64,000 nucleotides of DNA from Nocardioides marmorisolisilvae (GCF_031656915.1 NZ_CP134227.1:248001-312000); one strand, 5' to 3'; positions 8,603 to 16,881 are shown, numbered from the stretch's first letter. The notes: generated from the sequence alone by a model not told the origin. A program made the numbers and translations.

Positions 8603-10459
8603 CTACTCCTGGTCCTCGGCCCGTCGGCGCGCCTTTCCGGCGACCTTTGCCGCGACCTGCCCGAGCGAGTCGGGGATGAAGCCGCCGGGGGAGGCGTCGA
8701 AGCTGGACTCGTCGAGGACGTCCTTGACCATCTGCAGGGCGATCCGGTTGCGGTTGGGGGTGCCCGCCTTGAGTGCGGCCGCCATCTTCTTGACCTGCTG
8801 TGGCTTCACCTTGGCGGGCATCGGCGGCTCGTGCTCGTCGACGAGGACCTCGACGATCGCGGGTCCGTCGTACTCCATGGCCGCCCGGAGCGCATCGCCC
8901 ATCTCGCCGGGCTTCTCGACGTGCCAGCCGCGGGCGCCGGCGGCCTCGGCGAACTTCACGAAGTCAAGGGGGGCCATGTTGACGCCGTACTCCGGGTTGC
9001 CGAGAAAGACCATCTGCTCCCACTTGATCAGACCCAGGGTGTTGTTCTTGACCACCACGATCTTCACGGGGAGCTGATGCTGCACGCAGGTCAGGAAGTC
9101 ACCGAGCTGCATGGTCAGGGAGCCGTCGCCCGTGAAGACCACGACCTGCCTGCCGGGATACGCGGTCTGCGCGCCGATCGCGTAGGGCAGCCCGGCGGCC
9201 ATCGAGCAGTTGGTGCCGCTGAAGGAGAACAGCATGTCCTTGCGCACCTTGACCTGTCGCGCCACCCAGGTGGTGACGGTGCCTGAGTCGCCGCACACGA
9301 TGGCGTCGTCCTCGAGAACGTCATTGAGCGCCCAAGCCGGCACCTGCGGCTTCATCGGTACGTCGTCGCTGGTGCCGCGCTCCTCCATCAGGGCCCACCA
9401 GTCCTTCATACCGTCCTGAGCCTGCTGCAGGAACGACCGGTCGCCGTTGGTCTCCAGCAGCGGCAGCAGCGCGCGCAGTGTCGCGCCGGCGTCACCGCAC
9501 AGTCCGACGTCCACGGGATACCGCAGCCCGATCCGCTGCGGCTTGTCGTCGATCTGCACGCACACCGCCTGGCCGGGCTCGGGCAGGAACTCGATGTAGG
9601 GCATCGAGCTCCCCACGATGACCAGGGCATCGCACTGCTCCATCGCATCCTCGCTCGGTCGGGTGCCGACCAGCGCGATCGATCCGGTCGTGTAGGGCGA
9701 GTCGTCCGGCACGCAGTCCTTGCCCAGCATCGCCTTCACGATCGGTGCGCCCAGCGTCTCCGCGAGCTGCTCGAGCTCCCGGCCGGCACCACGCGCTCCT
9801 GCACCGGCGAGGATGGTGACCTTCGTCTTGCCCTTCAACAGGTCGGCGGCGTCCTGGAGGTCCTGCTTCTCGGGCACCCGGATCGCGGGGCGGTACTGGG
9901 CCGAGGAGTGGCCCGGCACATTGCGTTTGAACCGCATCCCGGCCTCGGCCGGAGCCGCCTGGTAGTCGATCGGGAAGCCGAGGTGCGCGGGCCCGCGCTC
10001 GGTGAGCGCGGTCCGGCAGGCGTAGTCGACGACGTTGGGGATGGACTGCGGGCTCATGATCCGCTGGTTGTAGAGCGCCAGGTCGTTCATCAGGTAGTCG
10101 ATGTTCATGTCCTGCAGGTACGACGTACCGATGAGGTCGGAGTAGGTCATCCCGGAGATCGCCAGGATCGGCGCCTGCTCCAGCTTGGCGTCGAGCAGGC
10201 CGTTCATCATGTGCACCGCGCCGGGTGCGGCCGTCGAGAAGCAGACGCCGAGCCGGCCGGTGAACTTGGCGTACCCCACCGCTGCCATCGCCGCCACCTC
10301 CTCGTGCCGCACATGGATGTAGGAGATCTCGTCGTGCCGCTTGCGCAGCGCGTCCATGAACCCGTTGATGCCGTCGCCGGGCAGCCCGAAGACGGTGTCC
10401 ACCCCCCACTCGATGAGCCGGTCGACGAGTACGTCGGAAGCGGTCTGTGAATCCGGCAT
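8603..10459 (-). CDS. thiamine-diphosphate enzyme, pyruvate oxidase / PoxB-like
   Basis: 618 residues with the three-domain layout of the acetolactate synthase/pyruvate oxidase family. The N-terminal ThDP pyrimidine domain carries the catalytic Glu in YIHVRHEEVAAMAAVGYAK. A central FAD/nucleotide-like domain (ILAGAGARGAGRELEQLAE) follows, then the ThDP-binding motif GDGSLTMQLGDFL ending ...VVKNN. The long C-terminal tail is basic and amphipathic (LGQVAAKVAGKARRRAEDQE), reminiscent of the membrane-binding tail of PoxB. Ribosome site AGGAGAAAGCAC precedes the ATG. Last gene of an operon with the 39-aa ORF and the FAD/Fe-S oxidoreductase; oxidation of pyruvate to acetate with quinone is the likely but unproven reaction. 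Confidence 0.82.
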   Translation of the reverse strand: MPDSQTASDVLVDRLIEWGVDTVFGLPGDGINGFMDALRKRHDEISYIHVRHEEVAAMAAVGYAKFTGRLGVCFSTAAPGAVHMMNGLLDAKLEQAPILAISGMTYSDLIGTSYLQDMNIDYLMNDLALYNQRIMSPQSIPNVVDYACRTALTERGPAHLGFPIDYQAAPAEAGMRFKRNVPGHSSAQYRPAIRVPEKQDLQDAADLLKGKTKVTILAGAGARGAGRELEQLAETLGAPIVKAMLGKDCVPDDSPYTTGSIALVGTRPSEDAMEQCDALVIVGSSMPYIEFLPEPGQAVCVQIDDKPQRIGLRYPVDVGLCGDAGATLRALLPLLETNGDRSFLQQAQDGMKDWWALMEERGTSDDVPMKPQVPAWALNDVLEDDAIVCGDSGTVTTWVARQVKVRKDMLFSFSGTNCSMAAGLPYAIGAQTAYPGRQVVVFTGDGSLTMQLGDFLTCVQHQLPVKIVVVKNNTLGLIKWEQMVFLGNPEYGVNMAPLDFVKFAEAAGARGWHVEKPGEMGDALRAAMEYDGPAIVEVLVDEHEPPMPAKVKPQQVKKMAAALKAGTPNRNRIALQMVKDVLDESSFDASPGGFIPDSLGQVAAKVAGKARRRAEDQE

Positions 10460-10494
10460 GTGCTTTCTCCTGTCAGGTGTCGGATGGCCAGGTG

Positions 10495-10614
10495 TCAGTG
10501 CGTCGGCTGCTCGTGCATCCGCCCGAACAACGGCAGCACCGACTGTTGCCAGGTGCGGTTGAGCACCATCGCGGTGGCGGCGTAGGCGGCGAAGGTGCCG
10601 ACGGTCTCGCTCAT
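10495..10614 (-). CDS. 39-residue protein between two oxidoreductase genes
   Basis: MSETVGTFAAYAATAMVLNR... ends GRMHEQPTH. The ATG at 10614 has AAGGAG about 7 nt upstream, a strong site. It lies 40 nt after the FAD/Fe-S oxidoreductase stop and 35 nt before the ThDP enzyme start, all on the minus strand. A short hydrophobic patch (FAAYAATAMVL) is visible; no family recognised. Confidence 0.55.
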   Translation of the reverse strand: MSETVGTFAAYAATAMVLNRTWQQSVLPLFGRMHEQPTH

Positions 10615-10654
10615 TGTTCTGCTCCTTGCTGTTCTTGCTGTCCTTGCTGTCGTG

Positions 10655-13600
10655 CTATTGGCTGCCGAGCCGTTGCGCGGCCCTGCGGCCGGCCACTGCA
10701 ACCGCGGCGATCGCAGCAGCGCCGGCGAGCGCTGCCGGGCTGGTCAAGGGATCTCGCAGCCGGCTCCGACCGGGCGGGCCTTGGTAGGGACCGGGGATGC
10801 GCCGTTCGATGCGCTGCTCGGGGAGGACGCTGGACTGGTTCGGGTCGGGTGCATCCAGCCCGGCAGCAAGCAGCTCGACACTGTGCACGGCGCGCCGGTC
10901 GCTGAGCTGGTCGATCTGCTCTCGGCAGCTGAAGCCGTCGGCGAGCAGCACGGTGTCATCACGGGCCGCGCGTACGCCGGGGAGGAGGACCCGCTCCGCA
11001 CAGGCCACCGAGACGTCGTACCGTTCGCCGGCCTCGTAGCCGAAGCTGCCGGCCATCCCGCAGCAGCCGCTGTCGGGCACGTCTGTGCTCACCCCCGCCC
11101 GCTCCAGCAGCCGCTGCTCGGGGCCGAAGCCGAGGACGGCACCCTGGTGGCAGTGCACCTGGACGAGGGCGCGGGCGTCGACTCGCGGCGGCTCCCACTC
11201 GGGGACGAGCTCTTCGAGCGCTTGGGCGACGGTGAAGGTCTGCTTGGCCAGCCGGCGCGCGTCCTCGTCGTGCGGGAAGAGGTTGGGCAGCTCGTCGCGG
11301 AAGACCGCAAGGCAGGACGGCTCGGTCCCGACGACCGGCGTACCGGCCCTGATGTCATCCCGCAGCGTGTCCAGCACGCGCTGTAGGTAGCGTCGGGCGG
11401 TCGGCAGCATGCCGTAGTCGTAGAGCGGGCGCCCGCAGCACAGCCGGGCGTCAGGGACCCGGACCCGCAACCCGGCAGCCTCGAGGACCTCGACGGCAGA
11501 CATCGCGACGTGCGGCTGGAAGTGGTCGGCGAAGGTGTCCACCCAGAGCAGGACCTCGCGGCCGTCAGGATTGGCTGGAGTACGACGCCGCTCCCACTCG
11601 CGGAACGTCCTCGGGGCGAATGCCGGCAGGCTCCGCTCGGGCGCCACCCCGGCCGCCAGCTTGACCACGCCAGACACGACCGGTGCGCGAGCGACCGCGT
11701 TGGCGAGTCCCGGCGCCCATGATGCGCCACGGGCCCACCGCTGGATCAGCCCCATGGCGTAGGCGGCCCGGGGCCGAAGCCGTCCCTCGTAGTAGTGCGA
11801 GAGGAACTCGGCCTTGTAGGTGGCCATGTCGACGCGGACCGGGCAGTCGCCCTTGCAGCCCTTGCACGCGAGGCAGAGGTCGAGCGCATCCTTGACACCC
11901 TCGTCGCGCCATGGGCGCTTGCGATCGCCGGCCTCGCGCATCATCTCGAACAGCAGCCGTGCGCGTCCGCGGGTGGAGTTCTTCTCCTCGCGGGTGACCA
12001 TGAAGCTCGGGCACATCGTGCCGCCGTCGAGGTGGCGGCACTTGCCGACGCCGAAGCACCGGTTGGCCGCGTCGGCGAAGCTGAAGCCGTCCTCGGCGAA
12101 GCTGAAATGGGTGTCCAGGTCCGGCGGGGCGTACGACGTGCCCAGCCGAAGGTGCTCGGTGGGCGGATAGGGGTCGACCACCATGTGGGGGTTCATCAGT
12201 CCGTCGGGGTCGAAGATCGACTTGAACTCCTCGAAGGCACGCACCAGCTCCGGGCCGAAGACGCGCTCCAGGAACGTCGCCTTGAGCTGGCCGTCGCCGT
12301 GCTCGCCGGAGGGGACGCCGCCGTAGCGAAGGACCAGGTCGGCGGCCTCGTCCAGGAAGCGGCGGAACTGCTCGATGCCGTCGACGGTCCTGATGTCGAG
12401 GTCCAGACGATTGTGGATGCAGCCCTGTCCGAAGTGGCCGAACAGCACGGTGTGGTACCCGTAGCGCTCCACCAGCTCCCGGTAGTCCCTGAGGTAGCCG
12501 GGCAGCACCGACGGGTCGACTGCCGCGTCCTCCCAGCCGGCCATGCCGCCGTGCTCCTGCGGGATCCGGGTCGAGCCGATCGCGCCTCGTCGGACCTCCC
12601 AGATGTCGGACTCGTGCTGGGGGTCGTCGTACATCTTCATGGTGGGCGCGTGGGGCAGCTCGCCCAGCCGCTCCATCATCCGGGAACCCTGCACGTCGGC
12701 CTCATCCTGGGTGTCCCCGCCGTACTCGATGAGCACGAACGTGTTGCCCTCGGGGAGCTCGCCCATCCCCGCGGAATCGAAGTCCTTGGCGCGAAGGTTG
12801 TCGATGATCCCGCTCTCGAAGAACTCCAGGCCGTGGGGCCGGCTGTCGAGGATGTCGGTGACGTGCTCGGCGGCGGTAGGGGAGTCGGGGTAGCCCAGCA
12901 CGACGAGCGAGCGCTTCGGCGGCCACGGCAGCAGCCGAACGGTGGCGGACAGCACCAGTGCGCAGGTGCTCTCTGTGCCGACCAGGGCGCGTGCGGTGTT
13001 GAAGCCCTTCTCAGGGAGCAGGTCGTCGAGGTTGTAGCCGGTCACCCGGCGCGGGATGTCCGGATAGCGCTCACGGACCAGGTCGGCGTAGCGGTCGCGG
13101 AGGTCGCGGAGCCGGCGATAGATCTCACCGCGCCTCCCGCCTGCGCCGACGATCTCGTCTAGCCGGGGCTCCTCGTTGACGCCGACGGTCAGCAGGGTCC
13201 CGTCGTGGAGGAGCAGCTCGAGCTCGAGCACGTTGTCGACGGTCTTGCCGCCGTACACCGAGTGCGTGCCGCACGAGTTGTTGCCGATCATCCCGCCCAG
13301 GGTGTTGTGGTCGTGGGTGGCGGGGTCGGGCGCAAAGGTGAGCCCGTGGTCCATCGCGGCATAGCGAAGCTGGTCGCAGATGACGCCTGGCTCGACCACG
13401 GCCGTCCGCGCCTCGGGGTCCAGGTCGAGGATCCGGTTCATGTACTTGGAGAAGTCGAAGATGACGGCGGCATTCACGCTCTGCCCCGACAGGGCGGTGC
13501 CTCCTCCTCGTGCGAGGACCGGTGCTCCGTGGTCGTGGCAGACCGCCATGGCAGCGACCACGTCCTGGACGTCGCGCGGCACGACGACGCCGATGGGCAC

Positions 13601-13735
13601 CGTCCGGTAGAGCGAGGCGTCGTTGGCGTAGAGGTGCCGGCTCGCTTCGTCGAACCGCACTTCCCCCCGGACCGCACCGGACAGGTCGTGGGCGAGCCGC
13701 TCGGCTGTCCTCGGGGGAAGGGTGGCGCTGGGCAT
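10655..13735 (-). CDS. FAD-binding and (Fe-S)-binding oxidoreductase, YdiJ/D-2-hydroxyacid dehydrogenase-like
   Basis: 1026 residues, matching the size and order of E. coli YdiJ (D-2-hydroxyglutarate dehydrogenase). First comes an FAD-4 domain (LARGGGTALSGQSVN; GNNSCGTHSVYGGKTVDN). Then a flavoprotein C-terminal domain (GDGQLKATFLERVFG). Then Fe-S cysteines CFGVGKCRHLDGGTMC and CLACKGCKGDCPV, and two cysteine-rich CCG modules (CCGRPLYDYG; CCGMAGSFGYEAGERY). Unusual is a C-terminal hydrophobic tail, SPAALAGAAAIAAVAVAG plus basic residues, that could anchor it in the membrane. Start ATG at 13735 (MPSATLPPRTAERLAH). Likely oxidises a D-2-hydroxyacid such as D-lactate or 2-hydroxyglutarate; substrate not determinable. 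Confidence 0.85.
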   Translation of the reverse strand: MPSATLPPRTAERLAHDLSGAVRGEVRFDEASRHLYANDASLYRTVPIGVVVPRDVQDVVAAMAVCHDHGAPVLARGGGTALSGQSVNAAVIFDFSKYMNRILDLDPEARTAVVEPGVICDQLRYAAMDHGLTFAPDPATHDHNTLGGMIGNNSCGTHSVYGGKTVDNVLELELLLHDGTLLTVGVNEEPRLDEIVGAGGRRGEIYRRLRDLRDRYADLVRERYPDIPRRVTGYNLDDLLPEKGFNTARALVGTESTCALVLSATVRLLPWPPKRSLVVLGYPDSPTAAEHVTDILDSRPHGLEFFESGIIDNLRAKDFDSAGMGELPEGNTFVLIEYGGDTQDEADVQGSRMMERLGELPHAPTMKMYDDPQHESDIWEVRRGAIGSTRIPQEHGGMAGWEDAAVDPSVLPGYLRDYRELVERYGYHTVLFGHFGQGCIHNRLDLDIRTVDGIEQFRRFLDEAADLVLRYGGVPSGEHGDGQLKATFLERVFGPELVRAFEEFKSIFDPDGLMNPHMVVDPYPPTEHLRLGTSYAPPDLDTHFSFAEDGFSFADAANRCFGVGKCRHLDGGTMCPSFMVTREEKNSTRGRARLLFEMMREAGDRKRPWRDEGVKDALDLCLACKGCKGDCPVRVDMATYKAEFLSHYYEGRLRPRAAYAMGLIQRWARGASWAPGLANAVARAPVVSGVVKLAAGVAPERSLPAFAPRTFREWERRRTPANPDGREVLLWVDTFADHFQPHVAMSAVEVLEAAGLRVRVPDARLCCGRPLYDYGMLPTARRYLQRVLDTLRDDIRAGTPVVGTEPSCLAVFRDELPNLFPHDEDARRLAKQTFTVAQALEELVPEWEPPRVDARALVQVHCHQGAVLGFGPEQRLLERAGVSTDVPDSGCCGMAGSFGYEAGERYDVSVACAERVLLPGVRAARDDTVLLADGFSCREQIDQLSDRRAVHSVELLAAGLDAPDPNQSSVLPEQRIERRIPGPYQGPPGRSRLRDPLTSPAALAGAAAIAAVAVAGRRAAQRLGSQ

Positions 13736-14010
13736 TTCGTGTCGCACTCCGACATTTCGAGGTTCACAGCGCAGTACCCACCGCCCCGGGTGTCCATGTG
13801 GCGCCGTGGGGAAGTTGTCGGCGGGCTCTGGTTCGGGCAGTCCGCGACGCTCCGGCGGACGGAGATCCCGACGCCTCAGCGTCGCTCGGGTCGGCCTACG
13901 CGACCTGCACGACCTGCACGCGGCCCGGCGATGGAGCAGGTCCATCCGGCGCAGCGCCAGCCACGTCAGGAGATGGGTTCTCCGGCATCTGATCGGTACC
14001 GTGGTCGACC

Positions 14011-14385
14011 ATGGAGGAGATGAAGGCGCGTCGCGTGGTCGACGCGCTGCGCGCGCGAGGCACCGACGCCGATCTGGCACACGTCGGTGTGCACCAGGTC
14101 GGCGTGACCGTGAAGCTGTCCGACGGGCGCGAGGCGATCTGGGACTCCGACGACACCGCCAGCCTGGAGGCACAGGTGATGCGGGACGGAGACCTGGTTG
14201 GGTTCGTCCCCGAGATCGAGGGCTCCGGGGACTACACCGAGGAGCAGATCGTGGATGCGATCGTGCGCACCGACTACGACCAGCCCATCGCCACCCGCAG
14301 GTCCAGCGCCCCCGCACCGGAGCCGGCCCTTCCCGTCAAGGGCGGCCTGTTCCGCCGGTTCATGGACGGCTTCCGGTACCGCTGA
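14011..14385 (+). CDS. hypothetical acidic protein
   Basis: 124 residues. The N-terminal half (ALRARGTDADLAHVGVHQVG VTV...LSDGREAIWDSDDTASLEAQ, interrupted here) is a mixed alpha/beta-looking domain. A linker rich in Ala/Pro (SSAPAPEPALPV) leads to a short basic C-terminus, GGLFRRFMDGFRYR, which may be amphipathic. Possible -10 TACCGT (13997-14002) 8 nt before the ATG. No family recognised. The 275 nt upstream, back to the oxidoreductase start, hold only the two divergent promoters. Confidence 0.6.
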   Translation: MEEMKARRVVDALRARGTDADLAHVGVHQVGVTVKLSDGREAIWDSDDTASLEAQVMRDGDLVGFVPEIEGSGDYTEEQIVDAIVRTDYDQPIATRRSSAPAPEPALPVKGGLFRRFMDGFRYR

Positions 14386-14499
14386 GCACTGCTGGAGCCC
14401 GGCCCACAAGCCCGTTGAGCACGCGCTCCCTGTCGGATGGTTGGCCGCTCCCGTCGGACCTGGCCAGGCGCGGTCAAGACCGCCGGACCCTGCCGATGC

Positions 14500-14527
14500 G
14501 TCGAATACGCGACCGGTGCCGTATCGT
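14500..14527 (+). promoter_or_regulatory. probable cspA promoter
   Basis: GTCGAA (14500-14505) and TATCGT (14522-14527) are 16 bp apart and would start a transcript with a ~160-nt 5' UTR, as is common for cold-shock genes. Assigned by eye. Confidence 0.35.
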
Positions 14528-14541
14528 GGGGTGTGTTGAAG

Positions 14542-14563
14542 GGATGGCTCTGGCGAGCCATCC
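14542..14563 (+). promoter_or_regulatory. hairpin near the 5' end of the csp leader
   Basis: GGATGGCTC (14542-14550) pairs perfectly with GAGCCATCC (14555-14563) around a TGGC loop, about 8 nt after the predicted transcription start. It could stabilise the mRNA or form part of a temperature-responsive leader. The remaining 14386-14694 region contains no ORF I can support. Confidence 0.45.
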
Positions 14564-14694
14564 TGGCCGCGCAAGATGTCGTGGCTTGTATCTCTCTTAC
14601 TTCCTGGTTTTCGGTTCGCTGGACATCAGCACAGGTGGATGTCTTCAGCAGCTAGGGGCACAGTGTCCCCGGCATCGGAACAAAGGAAAAGATC

Positions 14695-14898
14695 ATGGCT
14701 CAGGGCACCGTCAAGTGGTTCAACGCCGACAAGGGTTTCGGGTTCATCGCCCAGGATGGTGGCGGCGAGGACGTCTTCGTCCACTTCTCCGCGATCCAGT
14801 CCAGCGGCTACAAGTCGCTCGATGAGAACCAGAAGGTCGAGTTCGACATCACCGCCGGCCCCAAGGGTCCGCAGGCTGAGAACGTTCGCGTCGCCTGA
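14695..14898 (+). CDS. CspA-family cold-shock protein
   Basis: 67-residue single-stranded nucleic-acid-binding protein with the cold-shock-domain motifs KGFGFI (RNP1) and VFVHFSAI (RNP2) and the start [11 protein letters not shown]. Acts as an RNA chaperone in the cytoplasm. The ribosome site is AAAGGA about 7 nt upstream. The long structured leader and the strong terminator give a monocistronic unit. Confidence 0.96.
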   Translation: MAQGTVKWFNADKGFGFIAQDGGGEDVFVHFSAIQSSGYKSLDENQKVEFDITAGPKGPQAENVRVA

Positions 14899-14906
14899 CA
14901 TCACTT

Positions 14907-14942
14907 GAAGGGCCCCGACCACACAGGTGGTCGGGGCCCTTC
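14907..14942 (+). terminator. strong intrinsic terminator after csp gene
   Basis: A perfect 16-bp stem (14907-14922 with 14927-14942) closes a 4-nt ACAG loop. No U-tract follows, as in many actinobacterial terminators. Confidence 0.85.
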
Positions 14943-15111
14943 GTGCGCCCCGCTCGGACTGGCCGCGGGATCCGCCCCATGTTCGGGCGTCGCCGACACG
15001 TCTTGCAGGCTTCTCCGCCGCCGCAGCCTCGACAGAGTGGTAGCGCGAGATACGCGGCGGTTCCGGATGGCCGCAGCGCGCTATGCGGCAAGAGAGTGCA
15101 CCGACCAGCGA

Positions 15112-15252
15112 TCAGCGGAGAATCTCGATCTGACACCGGGGACCGGTCGGGTTCGCAAGTCGTACGTCTGCGGTGAGCAGGGGTACGTCGAAGGCTTCGG
15201 CGAGGGCCACGTACGCGGCGTCATAGACGGTGAGGGTGTCCCGCAGTTCCCA
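15112..15252 (-). pseudogene. VapC toxin C-terminal fragment (PIN domain)
   Basis: Reading the minus strand from 15252 gives WELRDTLTVYDAAYVALAEA and, further on, PLLTADVRLA..., ending in a proper stop at 15112-15114. This is the C-terminal third of a PIN-domain VapC ribonuclease, including the acidic pair of the YDAAY and TAD motifs. An in-frame stop at 15265-15267 closes the frame upstream, where similarity ends at about 15252. The N-terminal part and any vapB are missing. It abuts an excisionase fragment, so the break is a recombination scar. Confidence 0.65.
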
Positions 15253-15296
15253 GCCCCGGGGGGATCAGGCGCATGGGCGGCACGCGTTGTAGGGGC

Positions 15297-15404
15297 AACA
15301 TCGCCGAGGGTCAGCTCGAGGCCGTACGTCTCGGACGGAAGACGCTGCGCATTAAGGTGGACTCGATCGAGCGGTTCATCGAAGCGAGGCCGGCCGGCGG
15401 GCCC
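15297..15404 (+). pseudogene. excisionase (xis) fragment, remnant of an older element
   Basis: Codes for NIAEGQLEAVRLGRKTLRIK followed by VDSIERFIEARPA, nearly identical to the C-terminal half of the intact excisionase-like gene at 28796-28993 (IADGQLEAVRLGRKTLRIKV...). The DNA-binding N-terminal half and the stop are missing. It lies outside attL, at the same distance from the att core as the intact gene is from attR. Confidence 0.75.
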
Positions 15405-15438
15405 GAAAGGAAGACAGGAGCAGCCAAACCTGGCCGCT

Positions 15439-15459
15439 CCTTGATCCCCGTGTGTTCCC
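15439..15459 (+). repeat. 21-bp arm-type repeat, copy 1 (remnant end)
   Basis: Starts CCTTGATCCCC and ends GTTCCC; differs from copies 2 and 3 at two positions. Its start is 66 bp before the att core at 15505. Confidence 0.6.
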
Positions 15460-15504
15460 GGATTCAGATCCGCATCTCGGAAACCGCCTCTGACGTGCGG
15501 GTTT

Positions 15505-15528
15505 GTGGTGGGCGATACTGGGTTTGAA
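15505..15528 (+). repeat. attL: direct repeat of the tRNA-Val 3' end
   Basis: A 24-bp exact copy of 29092-29115, the CCA end and T-arm of tRNA-Val(GAC) on the minus strand. Similarity extends to 44 bp (15485-15528 versus 29072-29115) with three mismatches. The rest of the tRNA is absent here, so this is the fragment left by integration. Confidence 0.85.
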
Positions 15529-15619
15529 CTTTTGAGAGCCCACCTCGTTTGACGTCGTAGTTCCCCGCCCATGAGAGGTAAACTCGCAGGTCAGAGGGCA
15601 TATTCGGGGCCTGACGGCT

Positions 15620-15648
15620 GGCGACAGATGGTGACAAATAGTGTCGCC
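15620..15648 (+). repeat. inverted repeat upstream of integrase
   Basis: GGCGACA (15620-15626) and TGTCGCC (15642-15648) form a perfect 7-bp inverted repeat with a 15-nt spacer in the int leader; candidate protein-binding site. Confidence 0.35.
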
Positions 15649-15657
15649 TCTGGACGT

Positions 15658-15690
15658 CCTTGTTCCCCGTATGTTCCCCGGGGAACAAGG
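15658..15690 (+). promoter_or_regulatory. arm-type repeat copy 2 forming a palindrome over the int ribosome site
   Basis: Copy 2 of the 21-bp repeat occupies 15658-15678. Its first half CCTTGTTCCCC (15658-15668) is exactly complementary to GGGGAACAAGG (15680-15690), which includes the start of the int Shine-Dalgarno AAGGAGG. The palindrome could be an operator, or an RNA hairpin masking the ribosome site. Confidence 0.55.
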
Positions 15691-15702
15691 AGGCGATACA
15701 GA

Positions 15703-16881
15703 ATGGCTCGGGAACTGGAGCCCAACCGGCGCGGATTTGGCCGCATCGAGAAGCGAGATTCCGGCCGCTACCGTGCGGCGTACACCGGCCCCGACGGGCG
15801 CCTCTATCGGGCGCCGATGACCTTCGACGCTCGCGACGACGCCGTCGCCTGGCTGTCCGCCCGGCGTGCCGAGATCCAGATGGAGGTCTGGGCTCCGGCC
15901 GCGGCGGCTCGGGCCGCGTTCCGTCATGAGGTGCCCACCTTGCGCGAGTACGGCGACAAGTGGCTCGCCAATCGAAAGACCCGCGGCCGTGAACTGCGCC
16001 CGACCACGCTCCAGCAGTACCGGATGATCCTGGACACCTACATCTACCCGGTCTTCGGTGACGAGCCGCTCGACCTGATCTCCGCCGATGCGGTGAACCG
16101 CTGGTACGACGCTCTGGCGCCCGGCAAGGAGACGATCCGCTCTCAGGCCTACAGCCTGCTTCGCACCATCTTCACGAGCGCCGCCTCGGAGCGGCCGCAT
16201 CCCCTGATTCCGTACAACCCTGCGCATATCCGTGGAGCCGGCAACACCACCCGACTCCACAAGGTCGGACCTGCTTCCCTTGCCGAGCTCGAGACGATCG
16301 TCGAGGAACTCCCCGAGCGCTACAAACTCATGGCGCTGCTCGCCGCCTGGTGCGCGATGCGGTTCGGCGAACTCACCGAGCTGCGCCGCAAGGACATCGA
16401 CCTGGTCAACAACCGGGTCAAGATCACCCGCGGTGTCGTCCGAGCCGGGGGCAAGTTCATCGTCGGCCAGCCGAAGTCGGATGCGGGCGTGCGCGACGTC
16501 GCCATCCCGCCGCACCTGGTGCCCGTCGTGAAGGCGCACCTCACGAGCCACACCGGCAGAGGCAAAGACGCACTGCTGTTCCCGGCCGCAGCCAACAGCA
16601 ACTCCCACATGGCGCCCTCGACGCTCTACAAGGTCTACTACCCAGCTCGGAAGGCCGCGGGCCGCGGCGACCTGCGCTGGCACGACCTCCGTCACACCGG
16701 GGCTGTGCTCGCTGCTCAGACCGGCGCCACCCTCGCCGAACTCATGGGGCGACTCGGCCACTCAACTCCTGGTGCCGCCATGCGCTACCAGCACGCCGCC
16801 GCCGACCGCGACACCGAGATCGCACGACGGCTGTCCGCGCTGGTCGAGATGTCTGACCCGGCTGGCAGGGTCGAGTCATGA
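15703..16881 (+). CDS. int: tyrosine site-specific integrase
   Basis: 392 residues. An N-terminal AP2-like arm-binding segment (GRIEKRDSGRYRAAYTGPDG) is followed by a core-binding SAM-like domain (LREYGDKWLANRKTRG...LRPTTLQQYRMILDTYI). The catalytic domain has the Arg in AMRFGELTELRR (about 219), HDLRH (about 326), GHSTPGAAMRYQHA with the Tyr (about 361). It integrates and, with Xis, excises the element at tRNA-Val. ATG at 15703 has AAGGAGG 8-9 nt upstream. The stop overlaps the next ATG (ATGA), so int and the toxin gene are translationally coupled. Confidence 0.94.
   Translation: MARELEPNRRGFGRIEKRDSGRYRAAYTGPDGRLYRAPMTFDARDDAVAWLSARRAEIQMEVWAPAAAARAAFRHEVPTLREYGDKWLANRKTRGRELRPTTLQQYRMILDTYIYPVFGDEPLDLISADAVNRWYDALAPGKETIRSQAYSLLRTIFTSAASERPHPLIPYNPAHIRGAGNTTRLHKVGPASLAELETIVEELPERYKLMALLAAWCAMRFGELTELRRKDIDLVNNRVKITRGVVRAGGKFIVGQPKSDAGVRDVAIPPHLVPVVKAHLTSHTGRGKDALLFPAAANSNSHMAPSTLYKVYYPARKAAGRGDLRWHDLRHTGAVLAAQTGATLAELMGRLGHSTPGAAMRYQHAAADRDTEIARRLSALVEMSDPAGRVES

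Noticed and set aside
13896-13925. Repeated GACCTGCAC motif before the 14011 gene as an operator
   Set aside because: Two adjacent copies only, in GC-rich DNA, with no symmetry and no clear relation to a promoter.
15505-15528. A second tRNA-Val gene at the left end of the island
   Set aside because: Only the 3' 24 nt match; acceptor 5' strand, D-arm and anticodon are absent. It is the att repeat.
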